From the NCBI GenBank assembly GCA_932182025.1, contig CAKNXK010000012.1, forward strand, positions 61,184 to 125,183: a DNA stretch of 64,000 nucleotides. The letters are read 5' to 3'. A model generated the notes under the pieces. The model did no database searches, had not been told where the DNA came from, and saw only the letters and a program-made list of their open reading frames with translations. The translations under genes and the position numbers were made by a program. Each line of letters begins with the position of its first letter. The stretch's first letter is position 1. The DNA comes from an uncultured Candidatus Melainabacteria bacterium (lineage in GTDB: Bacteria > Cyanobacteriota > Vampirovibrionia > Gastranaerophilales > Gastranaerophilaceae). Positions 26,206 through 35,600 of the stretch are shown here, piece after piece.

Positions 26206-26604
26206 TTATTTAACTAACTCTCCTAATGTATCAACAAAATTTTTCCCGAATAAATTATAGGCATTTGCGGCATGCCTTTTGGCTAAATTCATTACATTTG
26301 AGTTATCGTTTAACAAATTTGAAAAATAATCTTCGCTTACTTTCAAGTCCTTAATTTCAATATCCTGAGGATTAAATTCAATTTGTGGGGTTGGCTGCGG
26401 CGAGTCAAGCGGTTCAATTTCGAAACCGGCAGGCACTCCTAAATTAGAAAACATATCATTTTGCTCCTCAACCTGAGAAACAGATGATGCTTTTAACAAA
26501 AGTTTTGCAAATGTATCATCTTCTAAGTCAAAACCCTGCGGCTTAGCTAGTCCGCCTGTGGCAGAAGAAGATATTTGACTTACAATATTTTCTAATATAC
26601 TCAT
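26206..26604 (-). CDS. Small acidic protein of unknown function
   Basis: 132 residues, acidic, with a Pro/Glu-rich centre and amphipathic helices at both ends (DDTFAKLLLKASS, NLAKRHAANAYNLFGKNFVDTLGELV). No clear Shine-Dalgarno. No family recognised. Confidence 0.55.
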   Translation of the reverse strand: MSILENIVSQISSSATGGLAKPQGFDLEDDTFAKLLLKASSVSQVEEQNDMFSNLGVPAGFEIEPLDSPQPTPQIEFNPQDIEIKDLKVSEDYFSNLLNDNSNVMNLAKRHAANAYNLFGKNFVDTLGELVK

Positions 26605-26678
26605 ATTTGCATTTTATAATATTTTTTTTAAATCCCCCTCCTCCCAAAAGTTGAAAAATATGATATAATAACTCTATT

Positions 26679-27317
26679 ATGAAGAGAATATTTTTAACTA
26701 TTATTTTATTATTGTGCTTAGATTTATCAGTTTTGGCAGAAAATATCCAATATAAGAATATTAAACCTGATGAGCATTTAACATTCACTGAAAACGGTCA
26801 ATGGAGTCTTGCAGGTAAAAAGACTGCTGATTACTATATTAAAAAAATCTCTGATGGAACAGGAAACTATTCCGAGTTTTATAACCCGCAAGGCGAATTT
26901 GTTTTCTCGACCGGATGCCAGTATGAATTTATACACCAAGGCAGCTTAATCGGATACTCAAACCACGAACTTAAGTTTTACGAATTTTCTATGGAAAACG
27001 GTATTTTGACCCAGAAAGAACTTGATGAAAATGAAGTTCAAAACCTTTTCAAAGATTTTAAAATGATTAAAGTATCTGAGTTTTCAACAAGCACAAACTC
27101 TTTAAGATTAAAAAAAGATAAAAAACATTATAAAATTATGTTATGGAATGATACTGACAGGTATTTTTATCACTATGGTTTCACCTCTAACAACGCAAAA
27201 TTTCAAACATACCCGCTTAGAGGATTTCTGGATATCACTAAAAAAGGAATGATTCAATTCTCGCATTTTGGTGATAATACTAAAGAAAACCCTTGGTTTA
27301 TACTTCTTGTAAGATAA
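26679..27317 (+). CDS. Exported protein of unknown function
   Basis: 212 residues with a signal peptide (KRIFLTIILLLCLDLSVLA, cleavage near 20). The mature part is beta-rich with several aromatic strands. No Shine-Dalgarno or domain recognised. It stands alone between a divergent gene and the next plus-strand gene. Confidence 0.72.
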   Translation: MKRIFLTIILLLCLDLSVLAENIQYKNIKPDEHLTFTENGQWSLAGKKTADYYIKKISDGTGNYSEFYNPQGEFVFSTGCQYEFIHQGSLIGYSNHELKFYEFSMENGILTQKELDENEVQNLFKDFKMIKVSEFSTSTNSLRLKKDKKHYKIMLWNDTDRYFYHYGFTSNNAKFQTYPLRGFLDITKKGMIQFSHFGDNTKENPWFILLVR

Positions 27318-27396
27318 AAAATTGTTACAAAACTTCACCTAATCATGTTTGCGAAGTGCGTTTTTTAAGTGTACAATCATGCTAGGAGGCTTTATT

Positions 27397-28041
27397 TTGT
27401 CTAAAGGCTACGAAAGTTTTAATAATTCCGAAACATCATTTAGAAAATCCACACTTATCCAGGAAAGAATAGGACTGGTTTCTACTCACATGTATAAGCA
27501 GTTTTTGGAGTACCAGCATGCGACTCTGAATACTACTGAAATTTTCGCTGAAATGATAGAAAATCTTAAAGCGATAGCTGACTCTATGAAACAATCTTTT
27601 TCTTCAAGAGGAATTACTGCTGAAAATATTTTTGTAGAACATAATAAAGACAAAAGTGTAGTTGTTGTAAATATCTTATGGCATACAATAAGCCTTACAA
27701 CAAGATGCAATTACGAGCCTCAAGCCTTGTTTAGAGAAGGAAATGCTCCGATGTTCTCCGGACGTATAATGGCAATCAACGGGAACTATAACGAACTGAT
27801 GGAAGGTGCTAAAACCAGACATGAAATGATGGAAAGACTGCTTGATAAGGAAGTTGCATCATTATTCGTACCGGCTGATAAAGCACAAAATTCAATTTTC
27901 AAAATCAGACATCTTTCAAACAGAGAGTTCTTTTTAAACTCCTCTGACGCATCACGTGAATTCGTATTAAAAGTTATTGAAACAATTTGCGGCGGAGGTT
28001 TATACCACGAAGAAGGCTCCAGAAAGAGTTTTAATATTTAA
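27397..28041 (+). CDS. Protein of unknown function, TTG start
   Basis: 214 residues from the TTG at 27397, chosen because AGGAGG lies 7 nt upstream; an ATG at 27349 in the same frame has no such signal. The protein is cytoplasmic, alpha/beta (TTEIFAEMIENLKAIADSM, SVVVVNILWHTISLTTRCN). No family recognised. Tail-to-tail overlap of 4 bp with the XRE regulator. Confidence 0.7.
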   Translation: MSKGYESFNNSETSFRKSTLIQERIGLVSTHMYKQFLEYQHATLNTTEIFAEMIENLKAIADSMKQSFSSRGITAENIFVEHNKDKSVVVVNILWHTISLTTRCNYEPQALFREGNAPMFSGRIMAINGNYNELMEGAKTRHEMMERLLDKEVASLFVPADKAQNSIFKIRHLSNREFFLNSSDASREFVLKVIETICGGGLYHEEGSRKSFNI

Positions 28042-28256
28042 TCAACATTCTGCAATAATTTATCTACTGTGACATTTAATGCCAAAGCAATTTTGTAAAC
28101 TAAATAAACACTTGGCATTACACCTTCGTTTTCTATTTTAGTAATATGCTTTGGCGAAATATTTGAAAGCTCCGCAAGTTTTTCTTGCGTTAAACGCTTT
28201 TTTACTCTTTCCAATCTTATGTTTAAAGCTAAATTTTTCCTTAATTCGTCTTCCAT
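28038..28256 (-). CDS. XRE-family HTH regulator
   Basis: 72 residues, a single lambda-repressor-like HTH (NIRLERVKKRLTQEKLAELS, SPKHITKIENEG, LVYKIALALNVTVDKLL). No extra domain. A perfect 16-bp palindrome 56 bp upstream is the likely operator; the divergent small genes at 28374 are probable targets. Confidence 0.9.
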   Translation of the reverse strand: MEDELRKNLALNIRLERVKKRLTQEKLAELSNISPKHITKIENEGVMPSVYLVYKIALALNVTVDKLLQNVD

Positions 28257-28311
28257 AGCTAAATTATAAACTCACTAATTCTTCATGATAACCGCCGATT
28301 AGTAATTAAAA

Positions 28312-28327
28312 GTTGCTAATTAGCAAC
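28312..28327. promoter_or_regulatory. Perfect 16-bp palindrome, candidate XRE operator
   Basis: GTTGCTAATTAGCAAC is self-complementary and lies in the divergent region between the XRE gene and 28374; a degenerate half-site ATTAGTAAT is 15 bp to the left. Confidence 0.55.
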
Positions 28328-28373
28328 ATATAGTGTACAATTTTAGTTATTAAGATTACCCCAAGGAGGCTAT

Positions 28374-28595
28374 ATGCATTGTCAAAACCAAAGAAACAGA
28401 GAAACCTTGGAAAGTGCACGTAATTCACTGATAAGAGCTCAAGTTTATTGTCAGGTAATAAGAGAATTATTTATTTTCCTTGGCTGTAAACCGTTTTCTG
28501 AAGATTTTTTAAATGACATTTTAGAAAATGATATTAGAAAATTCATTTCAAAACAAGAAAGAAAGTTGAACAAAATTTTAACAGAGTGGAATTAA
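28374..28595 (+). CDS. Small helical protein of unknown function
   Basis: 73 residues, AAGGAGG before the ATG, helical and charged, two Cys (residues 3 and 26). Divergent from the XRE regulator and separated from the next small gene by 5 bp. No family recognised. Confidence 0.65.
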   Translation: MHCQNQRNRETLESARNSLIRAQVYCQVIRELFIFLGCKPFSEDFLNDILENDIRKFISKQERKLNKILTEWN

Positions 28596-28600
28596 ATAAA

Positions 28601-28831
28601 ATGACATTAAGACTTAGAATGATACTTATGAACCAGTTTGAACACCTTCTTGAAGAGCTTGAAAATGCTTCTGAAGAGTTGAAAAATACTGATTTAAAAG
28701 CAATAAACGCAGATGTTTTTATAGCAGCACAAAGAGTTAAAGATTTTCAAAAAACAACAGTTAAAGAACTTGAAAAACGACATCAAGAAAAACTTAAAAA
28801 TTTAAGAACAATCAGAAGAGCGAAAACTTAA
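28601..28831 (+). CDS. Small coiled-coil protein of unknown function
   Basis: 76 residues from ATG 28601 (an in-frame GTG at 28586 inside the preceding gene is the alternative). Continuous amphipathic helix with heptads (NQFEHLLEELENASEELKN) and a basic C-terminus (KNLRTIRRAKT). Likely co-transcribed with 28374 under XRE control. Confidence 0.6.
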   Translation: MTLRLRMILMNQFEHLLEELENASEELKNTDLKAINADVFIAAQRVKDFQKTTVKELEKRHQEKLKNLRTIRRAKT

Positions 28832-28885
28832 AATTTGTTACAAAACTCTTGATTTTAAGCTTTATTTATGGTTTCTTATAAATGG

Positions 28886-28910
28886 ATAAGTCGTATCCTC
28901 TTGGACTTAT
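28886..28910 (+). promoter_or_regulatory. Possible leader hairpin upstream of rpsP
   Basis: ATAAGTC/GACTTAT stem with an 11-nt loop in the 158-bp rpsP leader. Ribosomal protein leaders often carry autoregulatory structures; no match to a known S16 element is claimed. Confidence 0.25.
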
Positions 28911-28989
28911 TCGGATATAAGCGGCTCGAGGGTAGTAAAGTCAAGTTTAACTAACCTCATATATCAATTAGAAAAGAAGGAAAAACAAA

Positions 28990-29370
28990 ATGTTAAAAAT
29001 CAGATTAAAAAGATTAGGTGCAAAAAAAGCTCCTACATACAGAATTATCGTTATTAATTCAACTACAAAACGTGAAGGTAAACCGGTTGAAGAATTAGGT
29101 CACTACAATCCTAAGACTAAAGAAATGAAGCTTAACCTTGAAGGTGCTAAATCTTGGATTTCTAAAGGTGCTCAACCTACAGATACAGTTAAATACCTTA
29201 TTGCTAACTGCAACGAAGATGGTACTTTAAACTACAAAAAATCAGAAGTTGTTAAACTTTCTAAAAAAGCTCAAGCTAAAAAAGCTGAAGAAGAAGCTAG
29301 AAAAGCAGAAGAAGCAAAAGCGGCTGCTGAAGCTGAAGCTGCTCCTGCCGAAGAAGCTACAGAAGCTTAA
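28990..29370 (+). CDS. rpsP: 30S ribosomal protein bS16
   Basis: 126 residues; core of about 80 (KIRLKRLGAKKAPTYRIIVI, KPVEELGHYNPKTKE) plus a 40-residue Ala/Glu/Lys-rich tail absent from most bS16. AGAAGGA precedes the ATG. Monocistronic: a terminator follows and the usual rimM/trmD/rplS partners are not here. Confidence 0.96.
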   Translation: MLKIRLKRLGAKKAPTYRIIVINSTTKREGKPVEELGHYNPKTKEMKLNLEGAKSWISKGAQPTDTVKYLIANCNEDGTLNYKKSEVVKLSKKAQAKKAEEEARKAEEAKAAAEAEAAPAEEATEA

Positions 29371-29386
29371 TTTAATAATTCAAATA

Positions 29387-29422
29387 AAAAAAAAGACTTT
29401 GGAAAATTCCAAAGTCTTTTTT
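29387..29422. terminator. Bidirectional terminator between rpsP and the matrixin gene
   Basis: AAAAAGACTTTGGAA/TTCCAAAGTCTTTTT stem with A/T flanks on both sides. Confidence 0.88.
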
Positions 29423-29424
29423 TA

Positions 29425-30894
29425 TTATAATAATAACCGAATAATACCATAGGATTTTAAACGTTTATTTTCTTTATCAGACGGATTTGCTCTGATATAG
29501 TTCTTTAACACAAGTCTTGCTTTCATATATTTATGCTCGTGCACATATAAATTCGTTAAACCTATAACATACTCAATATTTTTCGGATTAAGCTTTATAA
29601 GCCTTTCGTATTCTTTAATTGATTCCTGAACTCGCCCGCTTTTAGCATAAACTTCTGCCAATAAGTATCTGGAATCATTGCTTTCCTTTATCTGCAGCGC
29701 TCCTAACAAATATTTTTGCGCCTTGTCAAACTCCTCTGAATAATAATATACTACAGCTAAATTATAATATATCATTCCTCGAACTTCATTACTATCAGCT
29801 AGTTTCAAAGCCTTTTTAAGACTTTTTACGGCTTTATCATATTCTTTATTTGCAATGTAACTTTCAGCTAAATCAATATAACCGCCTGCGAGTTTTGGAG
29901 CTTTTACAACATAAGAAACTGCCTCTTTCATTTTTGCCTGCTGAATTTGTTCTTCATTACCCAAAACCAAAAATGGAGTATATGTTCCTGTAGGATTACT
30001 TTCATTTGTTATATCAGGTTTTATTTTATACAAAAGTTTTACAGTATTAATATCAGCTTGAGTTAGTTCTTCTCTCTCATCGTTTGTAACCGATTTTGCA
30101 TCTTTAGTTGAATGCATGATATCGTCATTGTCACTACTATGTCCCATAAAACCAATAGCATGGACTATTTCGTGCAGAGCAGTATTATAAACCTGATTTT
30201 TAGAGTAATATTCGCCATTAAGGTCCTTTAAATAAAATTTAATTGTTGTATTTTTTAAATAATTTACATTTAATTCTGGAACTGTATATGCAACAACATA
30301 TTTACCGGAAGCTGTTGTTACAGGATTTTGCAAATTGAATTCTATTATAATATTTGCATCGCTATCGACCGGTGTAAATAGGATTTGATGTTCTGTCGCA
30401 ACTTCCCATCTGGTAAAGGCGTTTTCGATTTCTTTAATAAAATAATCAGGCGCAGAATAAGAGTTCACAAAGCAATAAGTTATTGGAATTTTACTCCAAC
30501 GCATTATTTTTTGGTTGTATACCGCTTGAGTAATATAATTATCAGGATATTTTTTATTTATTTCACGTTTAAAATCTGTTAAAAACCCTTCTGCCTTATA
30601 TTTAGCAGCATCTTCAACAGGGTATTTTATAAAATTCAGAAGCTTATCTTGCGCTTCTGAATTAAAAGGAGAGTTAATAATCGAATTCACATATAAATCT
30701 CTATATTTTGCATCTTTTAAACCCAATTCAAAAGATTTTTCCAAATCTTCTTGGACTTTTGCAATATTGTTTTGTTTAAAAGATTTTTCAGCTCCGAAAG
30801 CAAGGATTTTATCCATATTAGAATTTCTGTAATTTGCAATCAAGCACAAAATACAGAGCACAGCAAAAAGCCCCCAAAGTCTTTTATTCTTCAT
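29425..30894 (-). CDS. Matrixin-type metalloprotease with C-terminal TPR repeats
   Basis: 489 residues. An N-terminal hydrophobic segment (residues 7-21) acts as signal or anchor. The catalytic zinc motif HEIVHAIGFMGH (241-252) is the metzincin HExxHxxGxxH, with a Met-turn (IMHS) at 259-262; the domain begins near residue 135 (WSKIPITYCFV). Residues about 335-475 are TPR repeats (YDKAVKSLKKALKLAD, FDKAQKYLLGALQIK). An extracytoplasmic protease-scaffold fusion is thus likely. It overlaps the end of scpB by 11 bp and so is translated from the smc-scp transcript. Confidence 0.85.
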   Translation of the reverse strand: MKNKRLWGLFAVLCILCLIANYRNSNMDKILAFGAEKSFKQNNIAKVQEDLEKSFELGLKDAKYRDLYVNSIINSPFNSEAQDKLLNFIKYPVEDAAKYKAEGFLTDFKREINKKYPDNYITQAVYNQKIMRWSKIPITYCFVNSYSAPDYFIKEIENAFTRWEVATEHQILFTPVDSDANIIIEFNLQNPVTTASGKYVVAYTVPELNVNYLKNTTIKFYLKDLNGEYYSKNQVYNTALHEIVHAIGFMGHSSDNDDIMHSTKDAKSVTNDEREELTQADINTVKLLYKIKPDITNESNPTGTYTPFLVLGNEEQIQQAKMKEAVSYVVKAPKLAGGYIDLAESYIANKEYDKAVKSLKKALKLADSNEVRGMIYYNLAVVYYYSEEFDKAQKYLLGALQIKESNDSRYLLAEVYAKSGRVQESIKEYERLIKLNPKNIEYVIGLTNLYVHEHKYMKARLVLKNYIRANPSDKENKRLKSYGIIRLLL

Positions 30895-31399
30895 TATCTT
30901 TTATGCCTTTATCAATATTTAGAGTTTTAACTAAAGTTCTGACATCACCTTTGAGTTTAAAATATTCAGCAAACTTAGGTGTAGTTTTGATATTAAACGA
31001 ACGACCGTTTTTATCTTTATGACGGGAAATCAAACCTTTTTCAAGAAGCTCTGCTACGTGTTCATAAGCATTTGAACCTCTCAAATCTTTTAATAATGAT
31101 TGACGAATAGGTTCTTTCAAAGCAATAACCGTAAGGGTTTTAAGCACAGGAGGCTTAAGTTCGACAGGACAAAGTTTTTCAACAATATCAAGGTGTTCCT
31201 GTTTAACCTGCAAAATATAACCATTTTCATCATCAATTTCCAGAGCACCGTCGCGTGAGGCGTAGTCCATAATAAGCTCCAACAAAGCTTCTTCCACAAC
31301 TTCCGGTTCTTCTTCAAGGATTTCTGCTATATCTTTTATTTGAAGCACTTTAGCTGTAACAAACAGAACGGCTTCAATTCTGGATTTCAACTGTTCCAT
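30884..31399 (-). CDS. scpB: Segregation and condensation protein ScpB
   Basis: 171 residues with two winged-helix domains (KSRIEAVLFVTAKVLQIKDIAEIL; VIALKEPIRQSLLKDLRGSN). Partner of ScpA and SMC in the bacterial condensin. Start overlaps scpA by 26 bp. Confidence 0.93.
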   Translation of the reverse strand: MEQLKSRIEAVLFVTAKVLQIKDIAEILEEEPEVVEEALLELIMDYASRDGALEIDDENGYILQVKQEHLDIVEKLCPVELKPPVLKTLTVIALKEPIRQSLLKDLRGSNAYEHVAELLEKGLISRHKDKNGRSFNIKTTPKFAEYFKLKGDVRTLVKTLNIDKGIKDNEE

Positions 31400-32249
31400 C
31401 TACCCCTCCGTTTAATACGCTTTTTACATTTTCTACAGCGTCAAAAATATTATCTTCTTCAACTTCTTGCGGTTTTTCATATTTTACAACATACAAATCA
31501 CCGTAAAACTCATCCTGCATTAAATCGTAATCACTGTCAACAGTTAAAAACAACAGTGAAATATATGCATTTACTCTATCCATACCAAGAAGAGTAAGTT
31601 CTGTAAGCTCAATTCTATCCTGGCGGTTAAGAATTTCTTCAAGGTTTGCTCTTAGTCTTTGAACCCCGTTTTCAATATATTCATCATGCGCGAGATTAAT
31701 AATATCATCAGCAGAAAGCCTTGCATAATTCTGAACACGACGTTTTGCTCTTTCATGCGCATTTTTTAAAGAAGCTTTTTTATCAAGCATCTCATAAAAT
31801 TCCAATTGACGAATCAAATCACGCAAAGTCACAACGCGGTTGTGGTTCAAACGAACACTTGTACGGCGTTGAAGCACTTCGTCAATAGAGATAACATTGT
31901 TAGTCGGAATGTATTCTTCCTCATAATCCAAAGGCATCTCATCGTCATAGCCGAACTCATCATCACGCGGAGGTTCAAAATCAAGAACATCCAAGCCTTC
32001 AAGCACATTTGATTTAAGTTTCAAAAGTATTGCAGCAAAAAGAAGAGTTCTACCCGTCAAGCGAAGATTTTGAGCCTTTGATTGGAAAAGATGTGTGAGA
32101 TACTTATCCGTAACCTCAACAATATCAACATTCCAAGGGTCAATCTTACCTTGTTTTGCCATATTTACAAGAATTTCAATACCGTCAACTTCTGCTGACT
32201 GTACTGCATTTTCCCCTATCCCTTTTATACCTTCGATATTATTTATCAT
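31374..32249 (-). CDS. scpA: Segregation and condensation protein ScpA
   Basis: 291 residues, kleisin subunit of condensin. N-terminal SMC-binding region (ILVNMAKQGKIDPWNVDIVEVTD) and C-terminal winged helix (VNAYISLLFLTVDSDYDLMQDEFYGDL) are present; longer than the common 250 because of an acidic insertion around residues 95-120. Downstream of smc in the same operon. Confidence 0.93.
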   Translation of the reverse strand: MINNIEGIKGIGENAVQSAEVDGIEILVNMAKQGKIDPWNVDIVEVTDKYLTHLFQSKAQNLRLTGRTLLFAAILLKLKSNVLEGLDVLDFEPPRDDEFGYDDEMPLDYEEEYIPTNNVISIDEVLQRRTSVRLNHNRVVTLRDLIRQLEFYEMLDKKASLKNAHERAKRRVQNYARLSADDIINLAHDEYIENGVQRLRANLEEILNRQDRIELTELTLLGMDRVNAYISLLFLTVDSDYDLMQDEFYGDLYVVKYEKPQEVEEDNIFDAVENVKSVLNGGVDGTVEIQN

Positions 32250-32304
32250 AATCTTATTTTACTCTATATCCCATTTTGTTTACTCCTCCGGATTTAGGAG
32301 AAGA

Positions 32305-32679
32305 TTAATAATCCTTATTTATTAGTTTAGAAAAAGAACCTTCAATTTCGTATATATCATCATTTAAAATATGCTGAATTATTTCTTCTGTACGTTCTTG
32401 TGTTTTGGAAGGAAAGGATTCTAACCTATACAACTCTCTACGTTTGTCTAATAATGCCGGATAATAAAAGTTATCTTTTTTACGCGCAGAAGTATCAACA
32501 ATTTGAGATATAGAAAATCTTGCAATTGTTTGCTCTCCTCCAAATAAATATTTGTTTGAAATAGTACAAACATCCTGAGATTTCTCACAATGCAGACTTG
32601 AGACAGGAAATGTTAATAGCATAAACAAACCTGCAGCTGCACATATTAAAACCCATTTTAAAATCTCTTTTTTATTCAA
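32305..32679 (-). CDS. Small single-pass membrane protein between smc and scpA
   Basis: 124 residues from TTG with AGGA upstream, 4 bp after the smc stop. One hydrophobic segment at residues 8-24, then an extracytoplasmic domain with two Cys (CEKSQDVC) and an acidic tail. No family recognised. Position inside the condensin operon is notable but may be incidental. Confidence 0.68.
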   Translation of the reverse strand: MNKKEILKWVLICAAAGLFMLLTFPVSSLHCEKSQDVCTISNKYLFGGEQTIARFSISQIVDTSARKKDNFYYPALLDKRRELYRLESFPSKTQERTEEIIQHILNDDIYEIEGSFSKLINKDY

Positions 32680-32683
32680 AATC

Positions 32684-35600
32684 CTAATCCCTTAACTTAA
32701 CCCCTGTAACCTTTGAGATACCTTTTTCTTTTTGTGTAACCCCGATTGTGCGGTTAGCTGATTCAATCATCGGTTTTCTGTGACTAACAACAATAAACTG
32801 TGTTGTTTCAGCTTGTGATTGAACAATATGCGCAAGTTTCTCTACATTAATACCATCTAAGCTTGCATCAACTTCGTCAAACGCATAAAAAGGTGCAGGC
32901 ATGTATTTTTGTATCGCAAATACAAACGACAATGCTGTTAACGCTTTTTCGCCACCTGACATGCCTGCAAGACGTTGTTTTTTCTTATCTCTTGGCTGCG
33001 CCTCAATATCCAAACCGCCTGCAAACGGATTTTCTTCGTTTTCCAAAAGAAGCGTTCCTTCACCATCTGAAAGCCTGTGGAAAATATCCTTGAAGTTTTC
33101 ATTAATCACGTTATACGTTTTTAAGAAAGTTTCCTTCTTCAAATCCTCATAACCCTTCATACGCTCCATAATTTGAGCACGCTCATTTGTAAGTGTTTCA
33201 ATTTGACTCTGCAAAGCCTGCTGACGCTCTAGAACTTTGTCATAATCTTCCAAAGCTCTCATGTTAACAGCACCCAGCTCATCCATTCTGCGTTGTAATC
33301 TCTGAATACGAGCTGTAATCTCATCAATAGACATTTCTACAGGAGTTAATTCAGATATATTTACCCCAGCTTCTGTTAGAATATTTTTGGTCTCTTCTAA
33401 CATCGGCTCGAGTTCGCGACGGCGTGCTTTAAACGACTCAATCTGTTCTCCGATTTTTTCAATATCAGAGAGTTTTAAGTTCTTCTGAGTTTCTAAATCA
33501 ACAAGGTCTTTGTTAATCGCATCACGCTGGTTAAGAAGTTCGCCAAGTTTGTCGGTAATCTCTTTAATCTGAACATCAAGAACCTCAAATTCAGCTTCTA
33601 ACCCTTTAATTTCTTCTGCAAACTTAGCCTTATCTAATTCTAATTCTTTGTTTACACCAAGAGTTCGTTCAATTGTATCGTTATGAGTTTTGATTGTCGT
33701 ATTAATAAAATCAATTCTCTGATGCAAACCCTCGATTTCATTGTTAGCATCAGCCAGATTCTTCTCATAACGCTTGATTTCAGCTTCAACACCAGATGTT
33801 TTTTCTTTCAAATCCTTCAAGTCAGCATCATTCATAAGTTTTTCAACTTCTGTAATCTCAGTTTGAAGATTTGTCATTTTTTCTGAAATATCGATATGCT
33901 GCTCTTCAATTTTATCAAGCTCTTTTTCAATTTTTAAAACTTCAGGTTCGGTTATTTTCAAAAATTCTTGTTTTTCATCAATATTTTTCTGAGTATTAGA
34001 AAAGCTTGTTTCTAAATTTGTTAACTCAAGTTTTGCCTTATTAAACTCTGTTGTAGAAGCAGAGTATCTTCCTCTGATATCTTCCATTTTTGCTTCCAAT
34101 GAAGAGCGTTTTGAAACAAGTGCAGAGTATTTTGATTCCATTTCTTTCAAACGAGCTCTAAATGTATCAATCTCACTGTCAGAATTTTGAGCAAATTTCA
34201 AACCTGTTTTTCTAACAGCACCACCTGTAATGGAACCTGATTTTTCAAACAAATCTCCTGAAAGCGTTACCATTCTGTATTTACCGATAAGTTTATTTGC
34301 AACACTTCTGTCTTCAACAACAAGTGTGTCACCCACGGCATAATAAAAAGCGTTTAAGTATTCATCCTCAAAATCAATAAGATTGATCGCAAAATCAATT
34401 ACACCTTTTTCTTTTGGAAGGTTCAAACTCTTAGGACATTTAACAATCTTATTCAAAGGTACAAATGTTGCACGACCGGCATTAGATGATTTCAACAACT
34501 CAATACAAGTTGAAGCGACATGTTCATCATCAACTACAATATGCGCCATTCTGCCGCCAACAGCAATTTCCATCGCAGTAGAAAACTCTTCGTCAACCTG
34601 ACCAAGCTTCATAAGAGGTGCGTGAACCCCTCTAATATTAGCGTTCACAACGGTATCAACCGCACGTCCGAGGTTAGCTTCCTCATTCGCATTCTTGATA
34701 GCCTCAAGCTGATAAATCTTCTTACGCGCAGCTTGAAGGTCATAATCCATATCAGTGATTTCGTTTTTAGTCTTATCATACTCATCCAAAGTATTTTTAA
34801 GGATAGTTTTAAAATCCTCAAGTTCAGCTCCAAGCTGCTCTATCATTAACTCTTTTGAAGACTTTGTTTCTGAGAAGTTTGCTTTAAACTCTTCTAACTC
34901 CACAAGCTTTGCTCGTGCTTCTTCTATTTGTTTTTTCTTTGTAGACAAATCCGCTTCAAGGGGAGCTTGTTTTTGGATAAGTTTAGTTTCCTTATCTTGC
35001 TCAGCTTCCAACTCTTTTCTTAAATTATTACGTTTTTCGATATGCTTTTCGGCTGTTTCGTTTAAACCGGACATGTCTTCAAGGATTTTGTGCAAAATCT
35101 TCTTTTGCTCTTCGATATTAGCCTCAATCCCCTTGATATTCTCTTGAGTCATTGAGATTTTCAATTCAGACTCTTTAATTTTTCCCTGCTGGGTTTCAAT
35201 ACCATTTTTGGTGTTTTCAATTGTTTTTAAATTATCCTGAATTTGTTTATCTGCAAAAACAATCGAAGAATTCTTTCTTGCAATAGAACCCTTGATTTCT
35301 TCGGCTTTTTGCTTAAGTTCAAGCTGATGAGTTTCGCCTTTTTCTTTGATTGTATTAGAAATCTCTTCGTATTTTTCACGAATAAGTTTTAATCTCTCAT
35401 CAATATCTTTTGATTTAAGTTCTTCTTCTTTTTTCTTTTTTGTAAACTCTAAAATATTTTCATGAGCTTTTTCCAGATTTCGTCTCAAATCAAAGAATTT
35501 AACTGTATTAATCTGGCTTTCAAGACCCGATTTTTCATCTTTTAACTTTTGGTATTTTAAAGCAACCTCACGTTCTTCATTGAGTTTTTCAAGGTTAACA

